Assembly (NCBI GenBank): GCA_025808875.1
Contig: CP075528.1
Coordinates: 5,082,473 to 5,146,472, forward strand
Direction of reading: 5' to 3'
DNA length: 64,000 nt
Source: Enhydrobacter sp.
Lineage (GTDB): Bacteria > Pseudomonadota > Alphaproteobacteria > Reyranellales > Reyranellaceae
Shown here: positions 7,876 to 16,083 of the stretch, in pieces
Position numbering within the stretch: the first letter of the stretch is position 1
How the letters are laid out: the number at the start of each line of letters is the position of its first letter
Translations under genes and position numbers: made by a program
The notes under the pieces: model-generated
Database searches by the model: none
What the model was told of the DNA's origin: nothing
Seen by the model: the letters and a program-made list of their open reading frames with translations, nothing else

Positions 7876-8853
7876 GTGAGCCACTCCACAATCATTGTCG
7901 TCGGTGCCGGCATCGCGGGTCTGGTCGTGGCGCGCGAGCTGGTCGAGCGCGGTCTCGCCGTCGACGTGGCGGAGCGCGGTGTAACGCTGGGTGCGGAGAG
8001 CTGTTCGTGGAAGGCGGGCGGCATGCTGGCGCCCTGGTGCGAGCGCGCGACGACCGAACCGGTCGTGGCCACGCTCGGCGCGCCATCGATCGACTGGTGG
8101 ATGCGTCACTTTCCCGGAACGGTCCGCAGGGGCAGCCTGGTGATCGCGCCGCCCCGGGATCGCGCCGAACTGTCGCGCTTCGCCGAGCGCACCGAGCGCT
8201 TCGAATGGCTCGACGGCGACCGTCTGGCGGCGCTCGAACCCGACCTTGCCGGTCGTTTCCGGCAGGCATTGTTCTTCGCCGACGAAGCTCATCTCGATCC
8301 GCGTCGCGCCATGGCCGCGCTGGCGCAGGGCATGCCGATCCGCTTCGGTGCCGAATTCACTGAGGCGCCGGGCCACACGGTCGTCGATTGCCGGGGCCTT
8401 GCCGCACGCGACACGCTCGAGGATTTGCGCGGCGTGCGCGGCGAAATGGTGGTGGTGCGCTCGCGCGAGATGACCTTGTCGCGGCCCGTGCGGCTGCTGC
8501 ACCCGCGCATTCCGCTCTACATCGTTCCCCGCGGCGATGGCGTGTTCATGATCGGCGCGACGACGATCGAGAGCGAGACGCGTGCGGGTGTATCGGTGCG
8601 CTCGGCCGTAGAGCTCCTGAACGCGGCCTACACGCTCCATCCGGCGTTCGCCGAGGCCGAAATCCTCGAGATGGCAGCCGACCTCAGGCCGGCTTTTCCC
8701 GACAACATTCCGACGGTGCGGCGCATCGGATCGACCTGGTTCGTGAATGGCCTGTACCGGCACGGATTCCTGCTGGCGCCCGCCCTCGCGCGACGCGTCG
8801 CCGACGATCTGGAGGCAAGACATGCGGATATTCGTCAACGGCGATCGGCATGA
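7876..8853 (+). CDS. thiO: glycine oxidase ThiO
   Basis: ThiO is an FAD-dependent amino-acid oxidase that makes iminoglycine (dehydroglycine) for the thiazole half of thiamine. The 325 residues begin with an FAD-binding Rossmann motif, IIVVGAGIAGLVVARELVERG. They contain SWKAGGMLAPWCE, typical of ThiO/DAO enzymes, and end with RPAFPDNIPTVRRI and NGLYRHGFLLAPALA. Translation begins at a GTG seven bases after the GGGAG site that the TPP riboswitch can mask. The last 32 bases overlap thiS. It is the first gene of thiO-thiS-thiG-thiE-thiF. Confidence 0.93.
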   Translation: MSHSTIIVVGAGIAGLVVARELVERGLAVDVAERGVTLGAESCSWKAGGMLAPWCERATTEPVVATLGAPSIDWWMRHFPGTVRRGSLVIAPPRDRAELSRFAERTERFEWLDGDRLAALEPDLAGRFRQALFFADEAHLDPRRAMAALAQGMPIRFGAEFTEAPGHTVVDCRGLAARDTLEDLRGVRGEMVVVRSREMTLSRPVRLLHPRIPLYIVPRGDGVFMIGATTIESETRAGVSVRSAVELLNAAYTLHPAFAEAEILEMAADLRPAFPDNIPTVRRIGSTWFVNGLYRHGFLLAPALARRVADDLEARHADIRQRRSA

Positions 8854-9019
8854 GGTCGATTCCGAGACGCTTGCCCTGGCGCTCGTGGCGCTGGGCTATG
8901 GCGGGAAGAAGATCGCAACGGCGGTGAACGGCCGCTTCGTTCCCCAGGCGGCGCGGCAGGGCGTCAGGCTCGCCGAGGGCGATCAGGTCGAGGTCGTCGC
9001 GCCCATGCAGGGAGGCTGA
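8822..9019 (+). CDS. thiS: sulfur carrier protein ThiS
   Basis: ThiS is a ubiquitin-like sulfur carrier. Its C-terminal Gly-Gly is adenylated by ThiF and converted to thiocarboxylate, which donates sulfur to thiazole formation on ThiG. The protein has 65 residues, begins [12 protein letters not shown] and ends VVAPMQGG, exactly the family pattern. The start at 8822 has GGAGG at 8811-8815 and lies inside the end of thiO, suggesting coupled translation. The thiG start follows three bases after the stop. Confidence 0.94.
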   Translation: MRIFVNGDRHEVDSETLALALVALGYGGKKIATAVNGRFVPQAARQGVRLAEGDQVEVVAPMQGG

Positions 9020-9021
9020 TC

Positions 9022-9792
9022 ATGTCGTTCTACGGCGTGGAGCTGTCGTCGCGCCTGCTGCTCGGCACGGCGCGCTATCCATCACCCGCCGTGCTCGAGG
9101 CCGCCATCGGGGCGTCGGGCGCCGAAGTCGTCACGGTGTCGCTGCGGCGCGAAGCCGGTGGCGAGCGGAGCGGCCAGGGCTTCTGGTCGTTCATCCGCCG
9201 GCAGAACGTGCGTGTCCTGCCCAACACGGCGGGTTGTCACACCGTCAAGGAAGCGGTGACGACGGCGCACATGGCGCGCGAGCTGTTCGACACGCCGTGG
9301 CTCAAGCTCGAGGTGATTCGCGACGACGAAACCCTGCAGCCCGAGGTCTATGGCCTGGTCGAGGCGGCGCGCATCCTGGTGGAGGAGGGTTTCGAGGTCT
9401 TCCCCTACACGACCGAGGATCTCGCCGTGGCCGACAAGTTGGTCGAGGCGGGCTGCCGTGTGCTGATGCCCTGGGGTGCCCCGATCGGCTCGGCGCGCGG
9501 CCTCAACAATGTCTACGGCTTGAAGTCGCTGCGCGCTCACTTCCCCGATGTTCCGCTCGTCGTCGATGCCGGCCTCGGCGTGCCCTCGCACGCGGCGGCG
9601 GCCATGGAGCTCGGCTGCGACGCCGTGCTGCTCAACACGGCGATCGCCGAGGCGGGCGATCCGGCAGCCATGGCCCGCGCCTTCGCGCTCGCCGTCGAAG
9701 CCGGTCGCGCGGCATTCCTCGCCCGCCCCATGGAACCGCGCGACATGGCCGTTCCCTCGACGCCGGTGTTCGGCAAGGCAACCCTGGCATGA
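9022..9792 (+). CDS. thiG: thiazole synthase ThiG
   Basis: ThiG condenses 1-deoxy-D-xylulose 5-phosphate, dehydroglycine and ThiS thiocarboxylate to the thiazole phosphate. The 256-residue TIM-barrel protein has the family landmarks [29 protein letters not shown], the Schiff-base Lys in [25 protein letters not shown] and [19 protein letters not shown]. The length is normal. The stop overlaps the start of thiE (ATGA), so the two are translationally coupled. Confidence 0.95.
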   Translation: MSFYGVELSSRLLLGTARYPSPAVLEAAIGASGAEVVTVSLRREAGGERSGQGFWSFIRRQNVRVLPNTAGCHTVKEAVTTAHMARELFDTPWLKLEVIRDDETLQPEVYGLVEAARILVEEGFEVFPYTTEDLAVADKLVEAGCRVLMPWGAPIGSARGLNNVYGLKSLRAHFPDVPLVVDAGLGVPSHAAAAMELGCDAVLLNTAIAEAGDPAAMARAFALAVEAGRAAFLARPMEPRDMAVPSTPVFGKATLA

Positions 9793-10400
9793 TCGCGCTC
9801 GATCCCTTCTATCCCGTGGTGCCCGATTCGATGTGGGTCGCACGGCTCGTGTCGGCGGGAACGCGCCTCGTTCAGTTGCGTGTCAAGGATCGAACCGATG
9901 CCGAGCTGCATCGGCAGGTTCGCGAGGCCAGGGACGCCTGCGCGCGCCATGGCGCGCAACTCATCGTCAACGACCACTGGCGAGTGGCGATCGCCGAGGC
10001 GTGCGACTTCGTCCATCTCGGCCAGGAGGACCTGCTCGACGCCGACATCGCGGCGCTTCGCCGCGCCGGCATCCGCATCGGGGTCAGCACGCACGACCAC
10101 GCCGAGCTGGACAAGGGGCTGGCGATCGATCCCGACTATGTCGCCCTCGGGCCGATCTGGCCGACGCAGCTCAAGAAGATGCCGTGGGCGCCCCAGGGGC
10201 TGGCGCGCATCGCCGAATGGAAGCGGCTGATCGGCGACCGGCCGCTGGTGGCGATCGGCGGATTGACCCTCGATCGGGCGCTGCAGTGCCTCGCGGCCGG
10301 CGCCGACGTGGCGGCCGTCGTCGGCGACGTCGTGAATCATGCCGATCCGATCGGCCAGGCGACGGCGTGGATCGCCGCGACCCGCGGGACGGCGGCATGA
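9789..10400 (+). CDS. thiE: thiamine-phosphate synthase ThiE
   Basis: ThiE joins the pyrimidine and thiazole moieties to thiamine phosphate. The 203-residue TIM-barrel protein shows [14 protein letters not shown] (diphosphate/substrate loop), [48 protein letters not shown] and [12 protein letters not shown]. The ATG at 9789 overlaps the thiG stop by four bases, and the gene's stop overlaps thiF the same way. No thiC or thiD is present in the window. Confidence 0.94.
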   Translation: MIALDPFYPVVPDSMWVARLVSAGTRLVQLRVKDRTDAELHRQVREARDACARHGAQLIVNDHWRVAIAEACDFVHLGQEDLLDADIAALRRAGIRIGVSTHDHAELDKGLAIDPDYVALGPIWPTQLKKMPWAPQGLARIAEWKRLIGDRPLVAIGGLTLDRALQCLAAGADVAAVVGDVVNHADPIGQATAWIAATRGTAA

Positions 10401-11359
10401 CTGCGCGCTACGCCCGCCAGATCGTGTTGCCGGAGATCGGCGAGGCGGGGCAGGCGCGTCTTGCGGCCGCGTCCGTCCTGGTCGTCGGTGCCGGCGGGCT
10501 CGGCTGCCCGGTCCTCCAGTACCTGGCGGGCGCCGGTGTCGGCCGCCTGACGATCGTCGATCACGACGTCGTCGAGGAGACCAACCTGCACCGCCAACCT
10601 CTCTATGGCATGGACGATGTCGGCGCGCCGAAGGCGGCGGCGGCGCGGAACCGGCTCCGCCGCTTCAATCCCGACACGACGATCGAGGCGGCGGTCGAGC
10701 GACTGACGCCCCAGAACGCGTCGGGTCTCGTTGCCGGCGCGGACCTCGTGGTCGACGCCGCCGACAGCTTCGCCGTGACCTATATCCTGAGCGACGTCTG
10801 CCACGGCGCCGGCAAGCCGCTGGTCAGCGCGTCCGTCATCGGCATGACGGGCTATGCGGGGGCCTTTTGCGGCGGCGGCCCGAGCTATCGCGCGGTCTTT
10901 CCCGACGTCTCGGTCGATGGCGGCACCTGCGCCACGGTCGGCGTGCTCGGCACCGCCGTGGCCGTGCTCGGCGGATTGCAGGCGCACCTGGCGCTGCATC
11001 TCCTGCTCGGTCTCGAACCCAGCGTGCTCGGGCGGGTCCTGACTTTCGATGCCGGGCGGTCGAGCTTCGGCGGCTTCGGCTTCGCCGACAGTCCCGAGCC
11101 TGCTTCCTTCGTCCCCTTCATAGAGGCCGATGCCATACGGGCCGACGACGTCGTCGTGGATCTGCGCGGCCTCGACGAGGCGCCTGTTTCGCCCTTTGCC
11201 AATGCGCACCGCCTCGATGTCGACAATGTCACGCGTCTGCGGCCGCATCGGGGGCAGCGCGTCGTGCTGTGCTGTCGCAGCGGCCAACGCTCGCTCGCGG
11301 CAGCCGACCGCCTGCAGGCGGCAGGCGTGACCAACCTCGCGCTCGTGGCACTGGGTTAG
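10397..11359 (+). CDS. thiF: ThiF/MoeB-type adenylyltransferase fused to a rhodanese-like domain
   Basis: The 320-residue protein has an E1-like ATP-binding domain (SVLVVGAGGLGCPVLQYLAGAGVG; DHDVVEETNLHRQ) and a C-terminal rhodanese-like segment with the active loop CRSGQRS around Cys293. It would adenylate the ThiS C-terminus, and perhaps that of MoaD encoded nearby, while the rhodanese part could supply sulfane sulfur. The Zn-binding Cys-x-x-Cys pair that MoeB has is replaced by SYRA, although the later conserved Cys in GGTCATVGVLG is kept. It overlaps thiE by four bases and ends the operon. Thiamine use is inferred from context. Confidence 0.88.
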   Translation: MTARYARQIVLPEIGEAGQARLAAASVLVVGAGGLGCPVLQYLAGAGVGRLTIVDHDVVEETNLHRQPLYGMDDVGAPKAAAARNRLRRFNPDTTIEAAVERLTPQNASGLVAGADLVVDAADSFAVTYILSDVCHGAGKPLVSASVIGMTGYAGAFCGGGPSYRAVFPDVSVDGGTCATVGVLGTAVAVLGGLQAHLALHLLLGLEPSVLGRVLTFDAGRSSFGGFGFADSPEPASFVPFIEADAIRADDVVVDLRGLDEAPVSPFANAHRLDVDNVTRLRPHRGQRVVLCCRSGQRSLAAADRLQAAGVTNLALVALG

Positions 11360-11446
11360 GACCTTCCAACGGAACGGAAGCCCGCCGGTCTTCGCTCGTG
11401 CCGTGGCTTGGACATCGGCGTCGTCCGCGGGCGAGTCCACACCGGC

Positions 11447-11496
11447 GTGGACGGCTTCGATGCCGATGGCATCGGCATCCGAGGCGATTCGTCCAC
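11447..11496 (+). repeat. dispersed intergenic hairpin repeat, copy 1
   Basis: Outer arms GTGGACG (11447-11453) and CGTCCAC (11490-11496) pair around an inner 21-bp palindrome at 11459-11479 (arms GATGCCGATG and CATCGGCATC). A second copy on the minus strand at 26314-26370 shares about 32 of 37 core bases. Its outer arms are different but still complementary (GGGTCGA/TCGACCC). Compensating changes in both arms support a selected structure such as a REP-like element. Confidence 0.65.
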
Positions 11497-11547
11497 GAAT
11501 CCACACAGTCCCCTGCAGTCCTCGGCGTCCACTCATCCACAGGCCAG

Positions 11548-11628
11548 TGTCTCACCGATGTCTCACCCGGTGAGACATTTCAAGCCATTGATCCGATTGG
11601 ATATACTGGCCAATGTCTCACTGGGACA
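11548..11628. repeat. cluster of TGTCTCA motifs including a perfect 19-bp palindrome
   Basis: TGTCTCACC occurs at 11548-11556. A perfect palindrome TGTCTCACC-C-GGTGAGACA follows at 11559-11577, and TGTCTCACTGGGACA, a one-mismatch palindrome, lies at 11614-11628. Four half-sites in 80 bp between convergent genes look like a protein-binding cluster or the end of a lost mobile element. The same TGTCTCACC recurs at 26731-26739 in another gap. Confidence 0.6.
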
Positions 11629-11711
11629 TCGAGCGGGTGCCCGCCGATGCCTGCCAAAATCGCCAAGAATTCCCGGGGCCTCGCGGTGCGTCGAATTTTG
11701 CCGGGAAGCAG

Positions 11712-12185
11712 CTAACGATCCTTCTCCCAGCGCGCGGCGGCCCGGTCGTCGCCTTCGTGCGCGGCCACCCATTTGTCGCCCGCCGGCGTCTCCTCGAGTT
11801 TCCAGAAAGGCGCCCTGGTCTTGAGCCAGTCGACGAGGAATTCGCAGGCCTCGAAGGCGGCTTCGCGATGCGCCGAGCCGACCGCGACCAGCACGATGCG
11901 GTTGCCCGCCTCGAGTCGGCCATGGCGATGGACGATCAGGGTCGCCTCCAGCGGCCAGCGCCGGACGGCTTCCGCCTCGATCTCCTCCAGGGCCTTTTCC
12001 GTCATGCCGGGATAGTGCTCGAGCGTCAGGGCGTCGATGGGGTCGCGGTGCAGGCCCTCGCGCACGTGCACCTCGCGGACCAAGCCGACGAAAACGGCAA
12101 GGCCGCCGATGCGCTTGTTGCCGCCGGTGAGCTGTTCGAGCTCGGCGCCGACGTCGAAATCCTGTTCCTGCACGCGCACCGTCAT
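11712..12185 (-). CDS. moaE: molybdopterin synthase catalytic subunit MoaE
   Basis: MoaE, with MoaD, inserts two sulfurs into precursor Z to make molybdopterin. The 157-residue protein begins MTVRVQEQDFDVGAEL and has GGLAVFVGLVRE, LTLEHYPGMTEKAL, IVHRHGRLEAGNRIVLVAVGSAHREAAFEACEF and the catalytic Lys-rich region APFWKLEETPAGDKWV. The length is normal. It lies two bases after moaD and is the last gene of the minus-strand run uvrC-pgsA-moaD-moaE. Confidence 0.95.
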   Translation of the reverse strand: MTVRVQEQDFDVGAELEQLTGGNKRIGGLAVFVGLVREVHVREGLHRDPIDALTLEHYPGMTEKALEEIEAEAVRRWPLEATLIVHRHGRLEAGNRIVLVAVGSAHREAAFEACEFLVDWLKTRAPFWKLEETPAGDKWVAAHEGDDRAAARWEKDR

Positions 12186-12187
12186 GG

Positions 12188-12439
12188 TCAGCCGCCGGTG
12201 AAGGGGGGGAAGAACGCGACTTCACGCGCGCCGACGATCGAGGTGTCGAAGGGCGCCGTGCGCTGGTCCACCGCCGCGCCGAAGGCGGCACCCTCGGCCA
12301 GCGCCTCGGCGTGCGCCGGACTGCGCGCGCGCAGCCAGGTCACGAGCTCGCCCACCGTCCGCACGCCCTCGGGCGGCGATACGTCTTCCTCCGCCAGGCC
12401 GACCGTCCGCTTCATCCACGCGAAGTAGCGGACCTTCAT
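12188..12439 (-). CDS. moaD: molybdopterin synthase sulfur-carrier subunit MoaD
   Basis: This is an 83-residue ubiquitin-like protein beginning MKVRYFAWMKRTVG and ending FFPPFTGG. The terminal Gly-Gly is the site that is adenylated and thiocarboxylated before sulfur transfer on MoaE. The length and the neighbouring moaE settle the identity. It overlaps the end of pgsA by four bases, implying coupled translation. The ThiF/MoeB-like protein encoded convergently just beyond moaE could activate MoaD as well as ThiS. Confidence 0.94.
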   Translation of the reverse strand: MKVRYFAWMKRTVGLAEEDVSPPEGVRTVGELVTWLRARSPAHAEALAEGAAFGAAVDQRTAPFDTSIVGAREVAFFPPFTGG

Positions 12440-12993
12440 GGCTTGGCGTCCTCCGCCATGTGACGAAGGCCGGTGCGCAAATAGTCGTAGCCGGTGATGA
12501 GCGTCAGCGCCGCGGCGCCCCAGATGAGGACGAGCCCGACCTGGGTGATCCAGCTCGGCACCGCCTCACCGAGCAGCAGCACGGCGATGGCGACCATCTG
12601 CGCGCCGGTCTTCCACTTGGCGAGGTGGCTCACCGGCATGCCGACGCGCAACTCCGCCAGGAATTCGCGCAGGCCGGAGACGAGGATCTCGCGGGCCAGG
12701 ATGATCAGCGCGGCCAGCACGTGCAGGCCGCGCAGCTGGCCGTTGTCGACCAGCATGACGAGAGCCGCCGCGACCAGCAGCTTGTCGGCGATCGGGTCGA
12801 GGAAGCGGCCGAAGCGCGAGATCTGATGGTAGCGTCGCGCGAAATAGCCGTCGAACCAGTCGGTCACGCAGGCGGCGACGAACAGGATCGCCGACAGCCA
12901 CTGCGCCCAGCCGCGTTCCAGCCAGAAGCAGGCGACGACGAGGGGGATCGCCACGATGCGCGAGAGCGTCAGAATGTTGGGCAAATTGAGCAT
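12436..12993 (-). CDS. pgsA: CDP-diacylglycerol-glycerol-3-phosphate 3-phosphatidyltransferase
   Basis: PgsA makes phosphatidylglycerophosphate, the committed step to phosphatidylglycerol and cardiolipin, in the inner membrane. The 185-residue protein starts MLNLPNILTLSRI and carries the full CDP-alcohol phosphotransferase motif DWFDGYFARRYHQISRFGRF followed by LDPIADK, plus several hydrophobic helices. The start at 12993 is preferred because upstream in-frame codons lie in the uvrC 3' end. It follows uvrC by ten bases; the uvrC-pgsA-moaD-moaE order is common in alphaproteobacteria. Confidence 0.94.
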   Translation of the reverse strand: MLNLPNILTLSRIVAIPLVVACFWLERGWAQWLSAILFVAACVTDWFDGYFARRYHQISRFGRFLDPIADKLLVAAALVMLVDNGQLRGLHVLAALIILAREILVSGLREFLAELRVGMPVSHLAKWKTGAQMVAIAVLLLGEAVPSWITQVGLVLIWGAAALTLITGYDYLRTGLRHMAEDAKP

Positions 12994-13003
12994 TGGACCC
13001 AAC

Positions 13004-14890
13004 TTAACGACCGCCCCTGAAGTGGTCATGAATTTTCTGGGCGAGCGCTCCCGAAATGCCCGGAACCGACTTGATGTCCTCCAATGTCGCGCCGGCCACG
13101 GCACGCGCGCTGCCGAAATGGTGCAGCAGCGCGCGCTTGCGCGTGGCGCCGATGCCCGGCACTTCGTCCAGCGTCGAACGCGTCATGTCGGCGGCGCGGC
13201 GCGTGCGGTGCGTGCCGATGGCGAAGCGATGCGCCTCGTCGCGCAGGCGCTGCAGGAAGTACAGCACCGGGTCGCGCGGTTCGAGGGAGAAGGCCGGCTT
13301 GCCGGCCATGAAGAAGCGCTCGCGGCCGGCGTCGCGGTCGGGCCCCTTGGCGATGCCGACCACGGCGACATCGTCGAGGCCGAGCTCGGCGAGAACCTGC
13401 CGTGCGGCCTCGAGCTGCCCCTGCCCGCCGTCGACGAGCAGGAGATCGGGCCAATGCTCGTCGTCGCGATCGGGATTCTCCTTGAGCGCCCGGGCGAAGC
13501 GGCGGCTCAGCACCTCGCGCATCATCGCGAAGTCGTCGCCCGCCGCGCCCTCGGTCCGGATGTTGAACTTGCGGTAGGCGTTCTTGGCGAAGCCGTCCGG
13601 CCCCGCCATCACCATGGCGCCGATCGGCGCGCTGCCCTGGATGTGGCTGTTGTCGTAGATCTCGATGCGTTCCGGCGGCGCGTCGAGGCCGAACACGCGC
13701 GCCACGCCCTCGAGCAGCTGGCGCTGCGTGCCGCGCTCGGCCAGCCGTCGCGCCAGCGCCTCGCGTGCATTCAGCACGGCTTGATCGAGCACGTCTTTCA
13801 GCTCGCCGCGCCTGGGGTTGCGGATCTCGATCTTGTGGCCGCTGCTCAGCGCCAGGGCGCTTTCCAGCAGGCCGGCCTTCGCCAGATCGTGGCTCGCCAG
13901 GACGAGCTTCGGCGCGGGCCGCGCCTCGTAGAACTGGCCGATGAAGGCCGACAACACCTCGGGCGGATCGAGCTCCCTGGCGTGGCTCGGGAAATAGGCG
14001 CGGTTGCCGAGATTCTGTCCGGCGCGCAGAAAGAAGACCTGCACGCAGACCTGGCCGCCCTCGGCGTGGGCGGCGAAGATGTCGGCCTCGTCGATGTCGT
14101 GGATCTCGATCGCCTGGTGCGACTGGATGTGGGCCAGCGCCTTGATGCGGTCGCGCAGCACGGCGGCGCGCTCGAACTCGAGATTGGCCGAGGCCTGCTC
14201 CATGCGCGCGCCGAGCGACTGCTGCACCTCGCGGTTGCGGCCGCCGAGGAAGCCGCGCACCTCGTCGACGATCGCGCCGTATTCCGCCTTGTCGATCCGG
14301 CCGACGCAGGGCGCCGTGCAGCGCTTGATCTGGTACTGCAGGCAGGGCCGGGTACGGGCCGAGAAGACCCCGTCCGAGCACGAGCGCAGCGGAAAGGCGC
14401 GCTGCAGGGCGTAGAGCGTGCGGTTGACCGCGGTGGCCGAGGCGAAGGGGCCGAAATATTCGTTGTCCGGTTCGCGCGTGCCGCGATGCTTGGCGAGCTG
14501 CGGCCAGTCGGTGTCGCGGCGTATGACGATGTAGGGGAACGACTTGTCGTCGCGCAGCAGCACGTTGAAGCGCGGCCGGAAGCGCTTGATGAGGTTGTTC
14601 TCGAGAAGCAGCGCCTCGGCCTCGCTGCCGGTTACCGCGAACTCCATGGTCCGGGTCGCCGAGACCATGCGAACCAGCCGCGTCGCCAGCCGCGTCGGCT
14701 GGGTGTAGGCGGCGACGCGATTCCTGAGCGAGCGCGCCTTGCCGACATAGAGCACTTCGCCGTCGGCTGCGATCATGCGGTAGACGCCGGGCTTGCGCGG
14801 CAGCGTGCGGACGAACTCGCCGATCGCCCGCATGCCTTCCGCCAGCGAGCCCTCGCCCGGTGTCTGTTCGATGTCGGCTGTTTCGTTCAC
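13004..14890 (-). CDS. uvrC: excinuclease ABC subunit C
   Basis: UvrC makes the two incisions around bulky DNA lesions in nucleotide-excision repair. The 628-residue protein has an N-terminal GIY-YIG nuclease domain (PGVYRMI...VLYVGKARSLRNRV), a UVR motif region, the C-terminal RNase-H-like nuclease (EIYDNSHIQGS; LLVDGGQGQL) and a final (HhH)2 part (IGATRKRALLHHFGS; GISGALAQKIHDHF). The length is standard. No clear SOS operator was found in the 230-bp gap upstream. Confidence 0.96.
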   Translation of the reverse strand: MNETADIEQTPGEGSLAEGMRAIGEFVRTLPRKPGVYRMIAADGEVLYVGKARSLRNRVAAYTQPTRLATRLVRMVSATRTMEFAVTGSEAEALLLENNLIKRFRPRFNVLLRDDKSFPYIVIRRDTDWPQLAKHRGTREPDNEYFGPFASATAVNRTLYALQRAFPLRSCSDGVFSARTRPCLQYQIKRCTAPCVGRIDKAEYGAIVDEVRGFLGGRNREVQQSLGARMEQASANLEFERAAVLRDRIKALAHIQSHQAIEIHDIDEADIFAAHAEGGQVCVQVFFLRAGQNLGNRAYFPSHARELDPPEVLSAFIGQFYEARPAPKLVLASHDLAKAGLLESALALSSGHKIEIRNPRRGELKDVLDQAVLNAREALARRLAERGTQRQLLEGVARVFGLDAPPERIEIYDNSHIQGSAPIGAMVMAGPDGFAKNAYRKFNIRTEGAAGDDFAMMREVLSRRFARALKENPDRDDEHWPDLLLVDGGQGQLEAARQVLAELGLDDVAVVGIAKGPDRDAGRERFFMAGKPAFSLEPRDPVLYFLQRLRDEAHRFAIGTHRTRRAADMTRSTLDEVPGIGATRKRALLHHFGSARAVAGATLEDIKSVPGISGALAQKIHDHFRGGR

Positions 14891-14969
14891 GGGTGTGGGG
14901 AAGTCTGTGAAGAAGTCGTACGCCTACACACTGCTTCGGCGGTGTCACCGTATTGACTCAATGTAGGCA

Positions 14970-14991
14970 GGGTGGCAGGCGCCCGCCACCC
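14970..14991 (-). terminator. possible hairpin between phoH and uvrC
   Basis: GGGTGGC (14970-14976) pairs with GCCACCC (14985-14991) in the gap between the phoH stop and the uvrC start. There is no T-tail on either strand, so it is a weak terminator candidate or just a leader structure of uvrC. Confidence 0.3.
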
Positions 14992-15123
14992 GGAAGCTAG
15001 TGCATTGTGCGTGCTGAATAATTCGCGGCCGCCGACGCACGCAGAATGCTCGTGCATCGGCTGATATTCTCTATTTGTTCCGATCGTCTGTCGCGCTTCG
15101 ATCTGTGGATATATTCGGTCGCT

Positions 15124-15846
<723 letters not shown>

Positions 15847-15869
15847 AGGCGTACTCCGGGGGCTCTGGG

Positions 15870-16050
15870 GAGAAACAAAAACGCCCCCGCAAGCGGAGGC
15901 GTTCACGATCGGCGGACGGAAAGGTGCGGCTGACACGGCGCACGATGGAAAACCCATCGGCGAGCGGGACTCCGTCGGGGCACCATGACCTCGGACGGAT
16001 GAGCACCTCCTTCAGCTACCGATACCAAGGGTATCCTCAATCGGCAGGTC
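15870..16050 (-). ncRNA. candidate structured leader or small RNA upstream of phoH
   Basis: Read on the minus strand, the guaD-phoH gap contains a GATACC-CTT-GGTATC hairpin (16021-16035), a perfect ribosome site AAGGAGGTG, a CCGTC/GACGG pairing, a CGATGG-GTTTT-CCATCG hairpin (15942-15958), and a terminator-like hairpin with a T-run (15872-15906). A short reading frame starting at ATG 15984 would encode a basic 27-residue peptide ending just before the terminator. This fits an attenuation leader or an independent small RNA. No known riboswitch class was recognised. Confidence 0.5.
15872..15906 (-). terminator. rho-independent terminator/attenuator before phoH
   Basis: On the minus strand a GC-rich stem (AACGCCTCCGC pairing with GCGGGGGCGTT) is followed by TTTTTGTTTC. 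It lies about 25 bases upstream of the phoH start, so it would stop transcription entering phoH unless an alternative structure forms. Confidence 0.72.
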
Positions 16051-16083
16051 GGGCCACTAGATTTATGCGTCGAAACCGAAAAT

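Larger units (their letters stand above)
11360..11711. other. gene-free gap between convergent thiF and moaE
   Basis: No ORF here has coding character. The gap holds a hairpin repeat (11447-11496) and a cluster of TGTCTCA motifs (11548-11628), each described separately. No rho-independent terminator with a T-tail was seen for either flanking gene. The 3' part (11640-11700) has unremarkable sequence that may be decayed DNA. Confidence 0.6.

Noticed and set aside
11536-11544. DnaA-box-like TCATCCACA
   Set aside because: It is a single imperfect copy with no further boxes or AT-rich unwinding element, so no origin is supported.
11408-11824. A 138-codon plus-strand frame in the thiF-moaE gap
   Set aside because: It runs through the hairpin repeat and into moaE antisense, with no coding-like composition or ribosome site.
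13026-14948. A 640-codon minus-strand frame overlapping uvrC
   Set aside because: It is a shifted frame of uvrC, Arg/Ala-rich with no recognisable domain.
12956-14956. A 666-codon plus-strand frame
   Set aside because: It is antisense to uvrC, has the His/Arg/Val-rich composition of shadow frames and no ribosome site.
14891-15000. Possible SOS operator upstream of uvrC
   Set aside because: No GTTC-N7-GTTC pattern of the alphaproteobacterial LexA type was found.
15847-15957. N-terminal extension of PhoH by 37 residues
   Set aside because: It would be translated through the terminator hairpin. The ATG at 15846 has a proper ribosome site and the usual family N-terminus.
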